Below are positions 34,605 through 42,412 of a DNA stretch of 64,000 bases, one piece after another. The stretch comes from Aminobacter sp. AP02 (lineage in GTDB: Bacteria; Pseudomonadota; Alphaproteobacteria; Rhizobiales; Rhizobiaceae). The DNA is taken from NCBI RefSeq assembly GCF_003148805.1, contig NZ_QGGX01000019.1, positions 37,918 to 101,917 on the forward strand. The letters run 5' to 3'. The translations under genes were made by a program, and so were the position numbers. The notes beneath the pieces are model-generated. The model ran no database searches and was not told the origin of the DNA. It worked only from the letters and a program-made list of their open reading frames with translations. Positions within the stretch are counted from its first letter, which is position 1. Each line of letters opens with the position of its first letter.

Positions 34605-36671
34605 TTATTTCTTGCGGGCTGTGACCCCGCCGATGGAGGCTTTCCCTTGGCCTCTGGAATCGCCGCCGTTGGCGTTCGGCCTTGGAACGCTCGGCAAGCC
34701 CGGCATTCCACGTCCGAGCGTGCCGGCCAGCCCTCCGGCCATCGCCACGAAGAGCGATTTATCGCTGAAGCCATGCGACGGTGCTCCGAACCAGGCCATG
34801 ACGCGGTCGGGAACGTGGAAAATCTGACCGAAAATGTGCATCACGAGATACAGCGTTAGAAACGTTATCAGGACGTACCCCACGAGCAGCGCGGAAGGCC
34901 CGATCAACTGTCCGCCCGTCTGCCCGAAGAATGCAGTAGCCCATACGATTTCCAGCCCGCCGACGATCAGCGGCAGGAGAACGAAGGCAGCTTCAAAGGC
35001 AAGCAGGCCAAGGACTGGCATCAAGAAAACCTGAAAGAGCAGCATCGCGCCCATTTTCGATTGGTGCGCAAGGAAGTCCTCGCCATCCAGTCGAATGAAG
35101 CCGAATGCCCACACCACCAGGGAAATGGCGGCTTCCAGTACCGCCAGAAGCCACAGACCCATGAAAACCCAGACGTAAATAAATGGCAGCACGGGCAGCA
35201 CATATGCACGCACCGCGCCAATCACCCACAGCGATCCGAGGATGGGCGTAGCCCATCCCATCGCCCACAGCGCAGCACCCCAGGCTCCCGTCGCAATGCC
35301 TACGCCCGAGAAGGCGAGCGCGATCGGGACGAAAGCGGCGACGATGCCTACTTCCGCGATGGACATGAACGCATGCCCGCTCGAAATTTGGTCTCCGATG
35401 GGGTCGGAGCGCAGCATCCTTTGGACCGTGGATTCGTTGGGATCTCCCTTCGACATTGCCCACTCGCCGAGGTCTCGCCAGATCGGCGAAAGGATGCGTG
35501 TCAGGATGCTCGAATCCTGATCGCCGCCCGCCGCGAAATCATTCGCGGTCAGCCTGATTTCCGCTTCCTCGCCCGCAACAAGATTCCGCAGCGTGGCAAG
35601 GGCAGCCTCAAGGTTCTTCTTCCCGGCGCTGCCGGCATCACCAAGCCGGATTCCGGTGCGTTCGTGTTTCGCGCCCGTGAGCGCCGACACTTGCTGACTC
35701 CGGCTGGAGATGTGCATCCAGTACATGCCCGCCGTGGCAGCTCCTTGCTGCCGGGCAGCGTCAATGAGGCGTTGCCGCCTCTCAGCCCCGTCCTCATCCA
35801 GCGCCATTTCTTTGGCCGTCGCAGTGGCGATGGCTGAGTCATATTCCTTGCCGAGCCCCCGGACTGCTTCCGAAAGCTGCGGCAGTCTGCCGTCGCGGAT
35901 CGCGGTCATCGCCGCGTCGGCCGAAAGCGGCTCGCTCTGAACCCGGAAGACCTCTCCGAATTGGGCTGCGCCTGCTCGGACAGAGGTCACAATTTTGGCA
36001 ACGGCCGCTTCCCTGTCGGAAGTGAAGCCCGGCTTATCCGGCAAAACTGGCAGTGCGATCCTGCCGCAGTCTGGCCCGTAGCTCCATTCCGTCCTGGCGT
36101 TCGTCGTCACCGGATTCCACCACCCCGAGACATCGCCTTTCCGCTCTCCGGCGACAGGCGGAATCCTGGCGCCCTTGAGCCCCCATGGCTGCGTCATGTT
36201 GTTGTGGATCGCCGCGCAGATTTCGGATTCGAGCACGTCCATAACCAGCATCGATCCGCCCGGCGACAGCGGTGCGATTTTGACCTCTTTGCCCGCCGCA
36301 TAGTCGACGTAGGCGACCCAGTTTGCGTCAACCAGGTTGATCGCTGCCCGTCCGACGACATCACGAAGCAGATGATGTGACGATGAGAAGCTGGCGGCGA
36401 TCGGGATCATCAATCCGATGCCGAAGACTATGCGCAAAGGCGCGTGAATCTGATGGAACTTATCGCCCAGGACCTTGCCGCTGTAGGCCGAAGAGACAAG
36501 GGCCGTGAGGAGATGGAGGCCGACGAAGAAGGTGCCGATATACAAGAGCGTGTTCGAAAACACGCTCATCGCGAAACCCCATGGCGACGACGTGTCCGAA
36601 GGCAGCAGAGCGTTGAGCCAGGCCCAAAGTATGTTGTGTTCGGAAGGTGTCGCGAAGAGGTCGAAAGCCAT
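34605..36671 (-). CDS. DotA/TraY-family membrane protein
   Basis: 688 residues. It resembles the DotA (Legionella Dot/Icm) and TraY (IncI plasmid) proteins: N-terminal helix (FSNTLLYIGTFFVGLHLLTAL), then HAPLRIVFGIGLMIPIA, a long periplasmic domain (about 130-430) and a cluster of C-terminal helices with YVLPVLPFIYVWVFMGLWLLAVLEAAISL and FEAAFVLLPLIVGGLEIV, the family pattern. The ATG at 36671 is 8 bases from GAGGGAG; a GTG overlapping the upstream stop is less likely. It is coupled to the TraD-like gene. Oddly no other Dot/Icm or Tra pore gene is near. Confidence 0.75.
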   Translation of the reverse strand: MAFDLFATPSEHNILWAWLNALLPSDTSSPWGFAMSVFSNTLLYIGTFFVGLHLLTALVSSAYSGKVLGDKFHQIHAPLRIVFGIGLMIPIAASFSSSHHLLRDVVGRAAINLVDANWVAYVDYAAGKEVKIAPLSPGGSMLVMDVLESEICAAIHNNMTQPWGLKGARIPPVAGERKGDVSGWWNPVTTNARTEWSYGPDCGRIALPVLPDKPGFTSDREAAVAKIVTSVRAGAAQFGEVFRVQSEPLSADAAMTAIRDGRLPQLSEAVRGLGKEYDSAIATATAKEMALDEDGAERRQRLIDAARQQGAATAGMYWMHISSRSQQVSALTGAKHERTGIRLGDAGSAGKKNLEAALATLRNLVAGEEAEIRLTANDFAAGGDQDSSILTRILSPIWRDLGEWAMSKGDPNESTVQRMLRSDPIGDQISSGHAFMSIAEVGIVAAFVPIALAFSGVGIATGAWGAALWAMGWATPILGSLWVIGAVRAYVLPVLPFIYVWVFMGLWLLAVLEAAISLVVWAFGFIRLDGEDFLAHQSKMGAMLLFQVFLMPVLGLLAFEAAFVLLPLIVGGLEIVWATAFFGQTGGQLIGPSALLVGYVLITFLTLYLVMHIFGQIFHVPDRVMAWFGAPSHGFSDKSLFVAMAGGLAGTLGRGMPGLPSVPRPNANGGDSRGQGKASIGGVTARKK

Positions 36672-36676
36672 CGTTT

Positions 36677-37000
36677 TCACTCCCTCGCAACCGCGTCCGG
36701 CACGTCCGCCGCCGTCGATTCTGTTGCCACGTCCTCGACTTCAAACGGGCTTGCGACGAACAGCTTTTTGTCCCTGTCGGCGACGTGAATCCGCACCAAC
36801 CGCTTGACGAAATCGGCGGGCACGTCGCCCGCCGCGACGGCAGCCAAGATCATGCCTCCGAGAACGATCTTCCGCCGCGTGTCGTCACGCCGAGCCACGT
36901 CTTTTTCTTTCGTCCGCAGCCGCGCGATGTCCGCTTCTAGCTTCGCTTTCCGTTGAAGCAGCCCGCGCTCCTTCTCCATGATTTTCGACAGTTCGACCAT
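36677..37000 (-). CDS. small TraD-like mobilization protein
   Basis: 107 residues. The N-terminal half is a coiled coil (MVELSKIMEKERGLLQRKAKLEADIARLRTKEKD is its region). The second part has DDTRRKIVLGGMILAAVAAGD, the core of the small TraD proteins (Pfam TraD) that accompany MobA/TraA relaxases, distinct from the coupling ATPase of the same name. GGAGGAA before the ATG at 37000 fixes the start. It reads leftward from the presumed oriT region and is followed by the DotA-like gene with an overlap. Confidence 0.7.
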   Translation of the reverse strand: MVELSKIMEKERGLLQRKAKLEADIARLRTKEKDVARRDDTRRKIVLGGMILAAVAAGDVPADFVKRLVRIHVADRDKKLFVASPFEVEDVATESTAADVPDAVARE

Positions 37001-37283
37001 CCCGATTTCCTCCATCCATGAATCCGCCGGCGACTTTCCGAATCTGGCCGGCAGAAAAATCGCGCCCAAAATTGTTGAGCGACCGAGCGTTTCCGAGCCG
37101 AAATCCCACATCGAAAAACCGACGTCGATTCAATGATTTGTCGGCGACTTGCACGGCGCAAGGGTGCAGCCAAACATGAGGTGCAGGAAGACGTGACCAG
37201 GCCCACTGCGAAGTGCGCGATTAAGCGTCGTGACCGACGCATCGCGCCCTTTCAGGCGGGCCGTGAGCGGCCAGGAGACGAAC
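37001..37283. other. divergent intergenic region between tra and mob units
   Basis: 283 bases between the leftward TraD-like gene and the rightward relaxase operon, the common place for an origin of transfer. It holds the 13-bp hairpin described separately, and an upstream TTGCAC/GTGCA repeat near 37149-37173. No other gene. Confidence 0.6.
37211..37252. promoter_or_regulatory. candidate oriT: bulged hairpin followed by GCGCCCT
   Basis: GCGCGAT (37215-37221) pairs with ATCGCGC (37241-37247), and inside GCGTCG (37225-37230) pairs with CGACGC (37235-37240) around the loop TGAC: 13 bp with a 3-base bulge. The 3' edge reads ATCGCGCCCT; the nic region of RSF1010-type (MOB-Q) origins is an inverted repeat followed by ...TGCGCCCT. 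It sits directly upstream of the MobA/MobL operon. Confidence 0.6.
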
Positions 37284-37502
37284 ATGAATCAAATTTGCTT
37301 GGTGTGGGGGCGCTTACCGGAGACATTCGTTTTGCTCACGGCCACCGGGCTGCCACCTGCCCAGCTTCGCCACTATGCCGCGCAAGCTGGGTTATCTGAC
37401 GACGACGAGGGTTTTGTCATCGGCACTGATGAGCAGCGCGACGACCTGCGCAGCATCCTTGAAAAGACAGGGTACGAGATCACCGAGGAGTTCGTCCTTT
37501 GA
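37284..37502 (+). CDS. small hypothetical protein
   Basis: 72 residues from MNQICLVWGRLPETF, acidic toward the end. AGGAG 8 bases before the ATG supports the start. Its stop overlaps the start of the next gene (TTGA at 37499-37502). It opens the relaxase operon and may be a transfer accessory or regulator; no motif recognised. Confidence 0.6.
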   Translation: MNQICLVWGRLPETFVLLTATGLPPAQLRHYAAQAGLSDDDEGFVIGTDEQRDDLRSILEKTGYEITEEFVL

Positions 37503-37804
37503 CCAGGATTCCGAGCATCCTCTATGATGTGCCTGTCACAGTCCATCACGATGGCGAAAGGCTACCTAGCCGCCTGACTGTTGCCCGTCGCGTCGATGGC
37601 GAGTTTTGGGAGGGCAGAGTCTACACCCGCCCCGACCTCCACATGACGATGGACCAGGTCGCGACACCTCGAAACGGCGGTTTCGGGCATCTGTCTTACG
37701 AAGATTTCCTGCATCACGTCCGCGTCGTTTTCAGCTTTGCGGGCGGTGCCCATTTCGACTTTGCGGACGATGAGTTTGGTCCGACCGGGAGGGGGCTGCA
37801 TTGA
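37499..37804 (+). CDS. small hypothetical protein
   Basis: 101 residues, starting with a TTG that overlaps the previous stop. Sequence contains VPVTVHHDGERLPSRLTVARRVDGEFWEGRVYTRPD, a beta-rich pattern; no known motif. The stop is also shared with the relaxase start (TTGA), so it is coupled to it. Unusual TTG starts in three consecutive overlaps fit one translational unit. Confidence 0.55.
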   Translation: MTRIPSILYDVPVTVHHDGERLPSRLTVARRVDGEFWEGRVYTRPDLHMTMDQVATPRNGGFGHLSYEDFLHHVRVVFSFAGGAHFDFADDEFGPTGRGLH

Positions 37805-39750
37805 CAACCTCGCTCCCACCTGACTCCGCGATTTTCAACTTCCGAGTCTCCCTCTTCCAGCGGTCAGCAGGCCGCTCCGCTGTTGCCGCAGCCGCGTACC
37901 GGAGTGCCAGCCGCCTTGAGGACCGCCGCATCGGCCAGGTCTTCGATTACCGGAAAAAATCCGCTGAGGATTCGTTCATCCTTGCGCCTTCGGACGCACC
38001 GGGTTGGGCATACGACCGTAATGAGCTCTGGAATCGAGTCGAGCAGGCCGAGCGCCGAAGAGATGCTGTTGTGGCAAGGGAAATCCTTGTCACCATCCCG
38101 CGCGACATTCTGGAAGAGGATCGCCGCGCCTTCATCGAAGAAGCCGTGAAGCCTTACCTTGCAGCGGGTGCGATCATCGACATCTCCTATCACCGCCCGC
38201 GCGCTGCGGATCGTGAAGAGCAGCCGCACTTTCATGTGATGCTCTCGACCCGCCGCCTGGACGCTTCTGCCGAGCATGGATTTGCCCATGTTCGGAATGC
38301 GGAGCTTGCCGCGATGTTCGAGTCTGGCGGCCGGCACGGTGGCGAACGTGGCGATGCCCTGAAAGCCGAGCGCGAGCGCATGGCCTCCTTGATGAATGCG
38401 TTTCTGACCCGTGCTGGCAGCCCCCGCCGCGCCGATCATCGTTCGAATGCCGCCCGTGGGCTGCATGACCGCGAGCCCGAGCCGACCATGGGCGAAGGCC
38501 GGAAAAAGGCCGTCACGCGGCGGAGGACGCACGATCGCTGCACGGCGCTTGTTTCAAGCATGCGCGCATCAAGAATTGCAGAAAACGAACTCATCAATGT
38601 CGAGGAGGAAATCATGTCCGTAAACGCGACCCGACAAACCCGAGGCGGCATCCGCCCGCGCAGTAAGCAGGGCTTTAAAGAAAAGCTCTTCAGAGAGCGT
38701 TTTCCCGACCTCAGTCATTCGGCGGGCTGGGTCGAGGAATTCCATTTCATCGACACCGCGACCCCTGGTGTGACGCAGATCGCGACCAAGGACGGCGGGC
38801 ACGTCGAGATAAGGGGGCGCATTGCGAAGGTTTTTGGAGCGCGGGGGGTTGCCGACGCTTTCGTGGCCGAACTCGATGGCATGATGGAAATCGATGCGAT
38901 CGAGCGTCTTGAAGAACTCAAGTCCTTGCAGCGCAAGGGCTCCGGCCTCCGGCAGCGCCGCCGCACAAAAGAGGTTCCGCATCTTCCCGCCGACCACGTT
39001 GGATCCCTCGCGGACCGCTGGCGCAGCCGTGGGTATCACAAGATCACGGAAAGTCCGGACGGCGTTTGGATCACTATCGGCGCATGCCGCCTACAGGATC
39101 TTGGCGACGAGCTCCGTATCCACGGCCCGGCCGCGTCCGATGCCGCCTGCCGCGCGATGGTGGAAAAGGCCGCAGCCGAATGGGCTGGCGAAGTCGAAGT
39201 TTTCGGCGATCGAGCTTTCAAGGATTCGTGCTGGCTGGAAGCGCAGCGCCAAGGCGTTACTATATACGACCAAGCGACAGGCGCACCCTATCAGCCGTGT
39301 GACGACCTGCGCCGAAAATTCGAGGCAGACCAGACCCGATTGCGCGGCAAGGCCGAGGAAATCGATGAACTTAAGAGGCATAAGACGGTCGCATCCCTCC
39401 TCCTTGAGGCAGCCGCAAGCGACGTTGCGGCGCTAACGAAACTGGAAGCGAACGACAGCGACCTCGTTGATTTTGTGACCTTACACCTAGACGATGAGCA
39501 GCGCGGAAAACTGGTCAGCAAGTCGCATGCGGAAGTCATCGCCGCCCTCCCGGCTTTCCGAGATTATGGCAGGAAAGCCCGCGAGGTCCAGGCCGAGAGG
39601 TTCAGGACCAGGGCGTTTGAAGCCCCGCTGGATTTCGATCCAACGCGCAACGATACGCCTACATTGCGTGAGCGTCTGGCGCTCGCCATCACCGAGGAAA
39701 TCGGCCTGGGGGAACCTAAAGCGGCGGACTTCACCCGGAGGCCACAGTGA
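37801..39750 (+). CDS. MobA/MobL-family relaxase
   Basis: 649 residues. The N-terminal domain has the family pattern: FNFRVSLFQRSAGRSAVAAAAYRSASRLEDRR with tyrosine 33 in motif I, AREILVTIPRDILEEDR, and the metal-binding PHFHVMLSTRRLD (histidines about 143 and 145). It cleaves one strand at oriT and stays bound to its 5' end. Residues about 390-500 resemble the large-polyvalent-protein-associated LPD7 domain (GYHKITESPDGVWITIG, DRAFKDSCWLEAQRQGVTI). No helicase domain follows. TTG start coupled to the previous gene; stop overlaps the next (GTGA). Confidence 0.88.
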   Translation: MTTSLPPDSAIFNFRVSLFQRSAGRSAVAAAAYRSASRLEDRRIGQVFDYRKKSAEDSFILAPSDAPGWAYDRNELWNRVEQAERRRDAVVAREILVTIPRDILEEDRRAFIEEAVKPYLAAGAIIDISYHRPRAADREEQPHFHVMLSTRRLDASAEHGFAHVRNAELAAMFESGGRHGGERGDALKAERERMASLMNAFLTRAGSPRRADHRSNAARGLHDREPEPTMGEGRKKAVTRRRTHDRCTALVSSMRASRIAENELINVEEEIMSVNATRQTRGGIRPRSKQGFKEKLFRERFPDLSHSAGWVEEFHFIDTATPGVTQIATKDGGHVEIRGRIAKVFGARGVADAFVAELDGMMEIDAIERLEELKSLQRKGSGLRQRRRTKEVPHLPADHVGSLADRWRSRGYHKITESPDGVWITIGACRLQDLGDELRIHGPAASDAACRAMVEKAAAEWAGEVEVFGDRAFKDSCWLEAQRQGVTIYDQATGAPYQPCDDLRRKFEADQTRLRGKAEEIDELKRHKTVASLLLEAAASDVAALTKLEANDSDLVDFVTLHLDDEQRGKLVSKSHAEVIAALPAFRDYGRKAREVQAERFRTRAFEAPLDFDPTRNDTPTLRERLALAITEEIGLGEPKAADFTRRPQ

Positions 39751-40259
39751 CAATTTCGTCACGTGACGAAATCGAAGTCGGGCAAGCCTTGCGCCGCTAT
39801 GTGTCGGCGCGGGCGCATGGACGAACGCATCCGGAATATGCCCGCCTCACAAGCATTTCGGCTGCGGGCGGCGACCTTGCGGCGTGGGTCGGCACTAGCG
39901 AAGTTGAGGCCCGAGGCCGTTGCGACGGCCGCGACTTCTACCAGGTCCGCCGTCCCGGCCTGCCGTGGTGTCAGTGGCTCGGGCTGGACACCTGCATCGC
40001 CGGGGATCACGCCCTGCAAGCTTTTTTCGAGCTTCATGCCACCGAGCCGCATCACTGGCAGCGGCTCCTGCACGAAGTCTCCCGAGGCAAAGGGAAGGCC
40101 CTTCGTGAATGGCGGCAGCGCGGCCGGCAGGCCATCACCCACCTCACACGTCAGGCCGAGATCGGGCCAGACGTGCGCCTGCCGTCCGACCTGGCAGACG
40201 AATTCGCTGTGCCCGGCAAAGGCATGCGGAGCCTGCGGAAGTCTTTTGACGTAGTATAG
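39747..40259 (+). CDS. hypothetical protein at the end of the mob operon
   Basis: 170 residues starting with a GTG on the relaxase stop. It has WLGLDTCIAGDHALQAFFELHATEPHHWQRL, with several Trp and His; no family recognised. Its position as the last gene of the relaxase operon suggests an accessory role in mobilization. The minus-strand hypothetical gene starts opposite 20 bases later. Confidence 0.55.
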   Translation: MTISSRDEIEVGQALRRYVSARAHGRTHPEYARLTSISAAGGDLAAWVGTSEVEARGRCDGRDFYQVRRPGLPWCQWLGLDTCIAGDHALQAFFELHATEPHHWQRLLHEVSRGKGKALREWRQRGRQAITHLTRQAEIGPDVRLPSDLADEFAVPGKGMRSLRKSFDVV

Positions 40260-40280
40260 TCGACGCGGTCTATCACTATC

Positions 40281-40811
40281 CTACCATTCATCCTCGTCAA
40301 ATTTTGTATGCAGGGAGATGCTGGAAATCGAGGCGGAGCGGTACCGTAGCTTAGTGCCACTGAAGTGAACAATCTGGACCTTGCCCGATTGCGCTACCGA
40401 GGTGAGTTCAGCTAGGCGCTCTTGCGGCACGAAGACATAGGCCGAGAGCTCATCACCTTGTGCAGTCAGTGACCCGATAGAGCGCGCTCCTTCAGTGCGG
40501 ACCTCCTCCATCATGTGGGACTTGCCGCTGAAGGTGGCAGTTGCCGTCTTGTACCTACAGTCTCTGGGCCGAATGATTTCCCCTTGGAAGGAAAGCGTGG
40601 CCAGCTCACCATACGGACCAGTCTCCCAGCGGCTTTTTGGATCGCTGGCATGGAAAGAATAATAGTAGTCCCAGTCTGCCACCCGAACGACATAGCTCGA
40701 GCTTTCTTGCCGCGCGGGGGTACGCCGTTTGTTTCGCCTTTTGCGAGGCCGAACTCCGGCCTTGCTTCCTTCTCCCTCCGTCGCAGTAGCTGGATGCTTC
40801 GGCTTAGCCAT
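40281..40811 (-). CDS. hypothetical protein next to the deaminase-fold gene
   Basis: 176 residues from MAKPKHPATATEG. The first 40 residues are very basic (GVRPRKRRNKRRTPARQ), then a beta-rich domain with ADWDYYYSFHASDPKSRWETGPYGEL and VFVPQERLAEL. The basic start could contact nucleic acid. No known family. It follows the deaminase-fold gene by 95 bases on the same strand and may be the third part of that cargo set. Confidence 0.6.
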   Translation of the reverse strand: MAKPKHPATATEGEGSKAGVRPRKRRNKRRTPARQESSSYVVRVADWDYYYSFHASDPKSRWETGPYGELATLSFQGEIIRPRDCRYKTATATFSGKSHMMEEVRTEGARSIGSLTAQGDELSAYVFVPQERLAELTSVAQSGKVQIVHFSGTKLRYRSASISSISLHTKFDEDEW

Positions 40812-40906
40812 GGCACGCTCCTGCGCTTGTGGACCTAGGCAGGTTGCACTCGTAAATCCACTCCGCCTCGTCACTTAGCTCCTTCGACGGTATGTACCCG
40901 CGCCCT

Positions 40907-41776
40907 TTAGTTGGATGTAGCTTCCCCCTTTGGACCGGGAACTGGATTTTCCGCTGCTGCCTTTTCAGGCATCACAGGTATTGGCTGCTTGCTCGGAACT
41001 TGTGTCTGTTCACCTGGCTCGCGATTATCCAGCTGGCTTGGGGAAGAGGTCGACGACTCTCGCTCCAGCATCGACAGCCGCTCCTTCACGGAATTGAGTT
41101 CGGCCGCTAGTCGTGTGACTTCTTCCTTATCAGCCTTCCCCCCTTCAAGGACAACCGAAGGCTGCAAATAGGACGTGACAAGCTGCACCACAGCGAAAAG
41201 CACCGCCATGGCCGCCGCCCAGCCGAAAGCCCGATTACGCAGTCGCTCCATGGCCGTGGTGCCTGCTTGGTCGGCTATCTTCGATGTATCGAGAAATGTC
41301 TGGGGAAAGATCGTCGCCGCCGCGGTTTGAACGCCGCGCATATACTGAGCGCAGGACGGTGCCTTCCTCATTTTGTCGCTCGGAACAGGATCGTGCTCGA
41401 AAAAGCTGACGCGTAAGAATGCGTCGCCTTCAGATATTCCGTGATCAACCCTGCTATAATTGAGGAGTGTAGTCGAAATTGGTCCTCGCCAACCAGGATC
41501 AACAATCCCGACCGTCAGCGCCCAGATACCTTTACTGGTTAACGTGGTCTTGTAGGTAACATGCCCAGTCACATTGTCCGGCAAGCTAAACACCTCAGCC
41601 GATGCCACTTGTACCATGTGGTTTGGCTTCAGCGTGAACGGACCTGTGACCTTCTTTCCCTCGTGATCGTAAATGCTCCCCACCGTGAGGTCGAAGCTGG
41701 ACCCTTGCAAACCGGGATTGCTGCCTTCCTCGAAAAATCTCTTCGGATCGAGAGCCTCTGCCGCTAGTAGTGTCAT
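40907..41776 (-). CDS. membrane-anchored dCTP-deaminase/dUTPase-fold protein, apparently inactive
   Basis: 289 residues. Residues 20-125 follow the dCTP deaminase fold: GSSFDLTVGSIYD, HMVQVASAEVFSLPDNVTGHV, GIWALTVGIVDPGWRGPI, and SEGDAFLRVSFFE. The dCTP-deaminase active-site pattern (R-S-S-x-x-R and the glutamate of V-L-E-F) is replaced here by KTTLTS and ISTTLLN, so the usual chemistry should be lost. A membrane helix follows (184-204), then a coiled coil (214-240) and a Pro-rich tail. It may be a nucleotide-sensing scaffold. It is divergent from a dCMP-deaminase-like gene 49 bases away. Confidence 0.7.
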   Translation of the reverse strand: MTLLAAEALDPKRFFEEGSNPGLQGSSFDLTVGSIYDHEGKKVTGPFTLKPNHMVQVASAEVFSLPDNVTGHVTYKTTLTSKGIWALTVGIVDPGWRGPISTTLLNYSRVDHGISEGDAFLRVSFFEHDPVPSDKMRKAPSCAQYMRGVQTAAATIFPQTFLDTSKIADQAGTTAMERLRNRAFGWAAAMAVLFAVVQLVTSYLQPSVVLEGGKADKEEVTRLAAELNSVKERLSMLERESSTSSPSQLDNREPGEQTQVPSKQPIPVMPEKAAAENPVPGPKGEATSN

Positions 41777-41825
41777 ATTTTCCCCCTATCTTCCCGACAC
41801 TCTTTGCTACCTTGCGGGTCCTACG

Positions 41826-42344
41826 ATGGCAATTTCAGACTCTGACCGACAGTTCCTTTTCCATTGCGAGGAAGTAAAGCAGGCCAGTCACGACCCGCAC
41901 AGGCAGGTCGGTGTCCTTATTGCCGATAGGCAAGGAAGAATAGTCGCCACCGGAACCAACGCGCCCCCGCTTCAGCTCGGTCTAGCGATGGAAGACAGTC
42001 ATAGATCGATCGAAGCCGATCCTGAGTGGAAGTACTTTGTACTGGAGCATGCAGAGCGGAACGCGATCAACTCCGCTCGGGACAACGGACTTCGCCTGGA
42101 CGGCGCAACAATGTATGGCACACTGTTTCCATGCGCTGACTGTGCAAGGGCGATCGTTGCGGCAGGTATATCGCGCCTTGTTGTGCCAGCCCCCGGGGGC
42201 AACTCCGCTCGCGACCGCAAATGGCTGGATCACTACCGGTATGCACGGAAGATATTCGATTTAGGAGGCATACTCGTCGAGTTTGCTCCTGCGGCCAAAC
42301 AAACAGAGGAACAGGAAGGTGCGGCACAACCATTCCTGCCGTAG
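41826..42344 (+). CDS. dCMP deaminase-family protein
   Basis: 172 residues. The zinc site is complete: HAERNA (His75, Glu77) and FPCADCARAI (Cys103, Cys106). N-terminal QASHDPHRQVGVLIADRQGRIV is typical of deoxycytidylate deaminases. It should convert dCMP (or a related cytosine nucleotide) to dUMP. It is divergent from the deaminase-fold membrane protein, so the two probably share a promoter region (41777-41825) and a role in nucleotide-pool control or anti-phage defence, as known for dCTP deaminase defence genes. The ATG 41826 has no strong ribosome site. Confidence 0.85.
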   Translation: MAISDSDRQFLFHCEEVKQASHDPHRQVGVLIADRQGRIVATGTNAPPLQLGLAMEDSHRSIEADPEWKYFVLEHAERNAINSARDNGLRLDGATMYGTLFPCADCARAIVAAGISRLVVPAPGGNSARDRKWLDHYRYARKIFDLGGILVEFAPAAKQTEEQEGAAQPFLP

Positions 42345-42412
42345 TCAGCGAATGGACGTGGCTTCATCAGGGAGTTGGAAATCTAGACGACAGGATATGC
42401 CAATGGCCCACC

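Noticed and set aside
36677..37000. coupling ATPase TraD
   Set aside because: At 107 residues and without Walker motifs it is only the small TraD-type mobilization protein.
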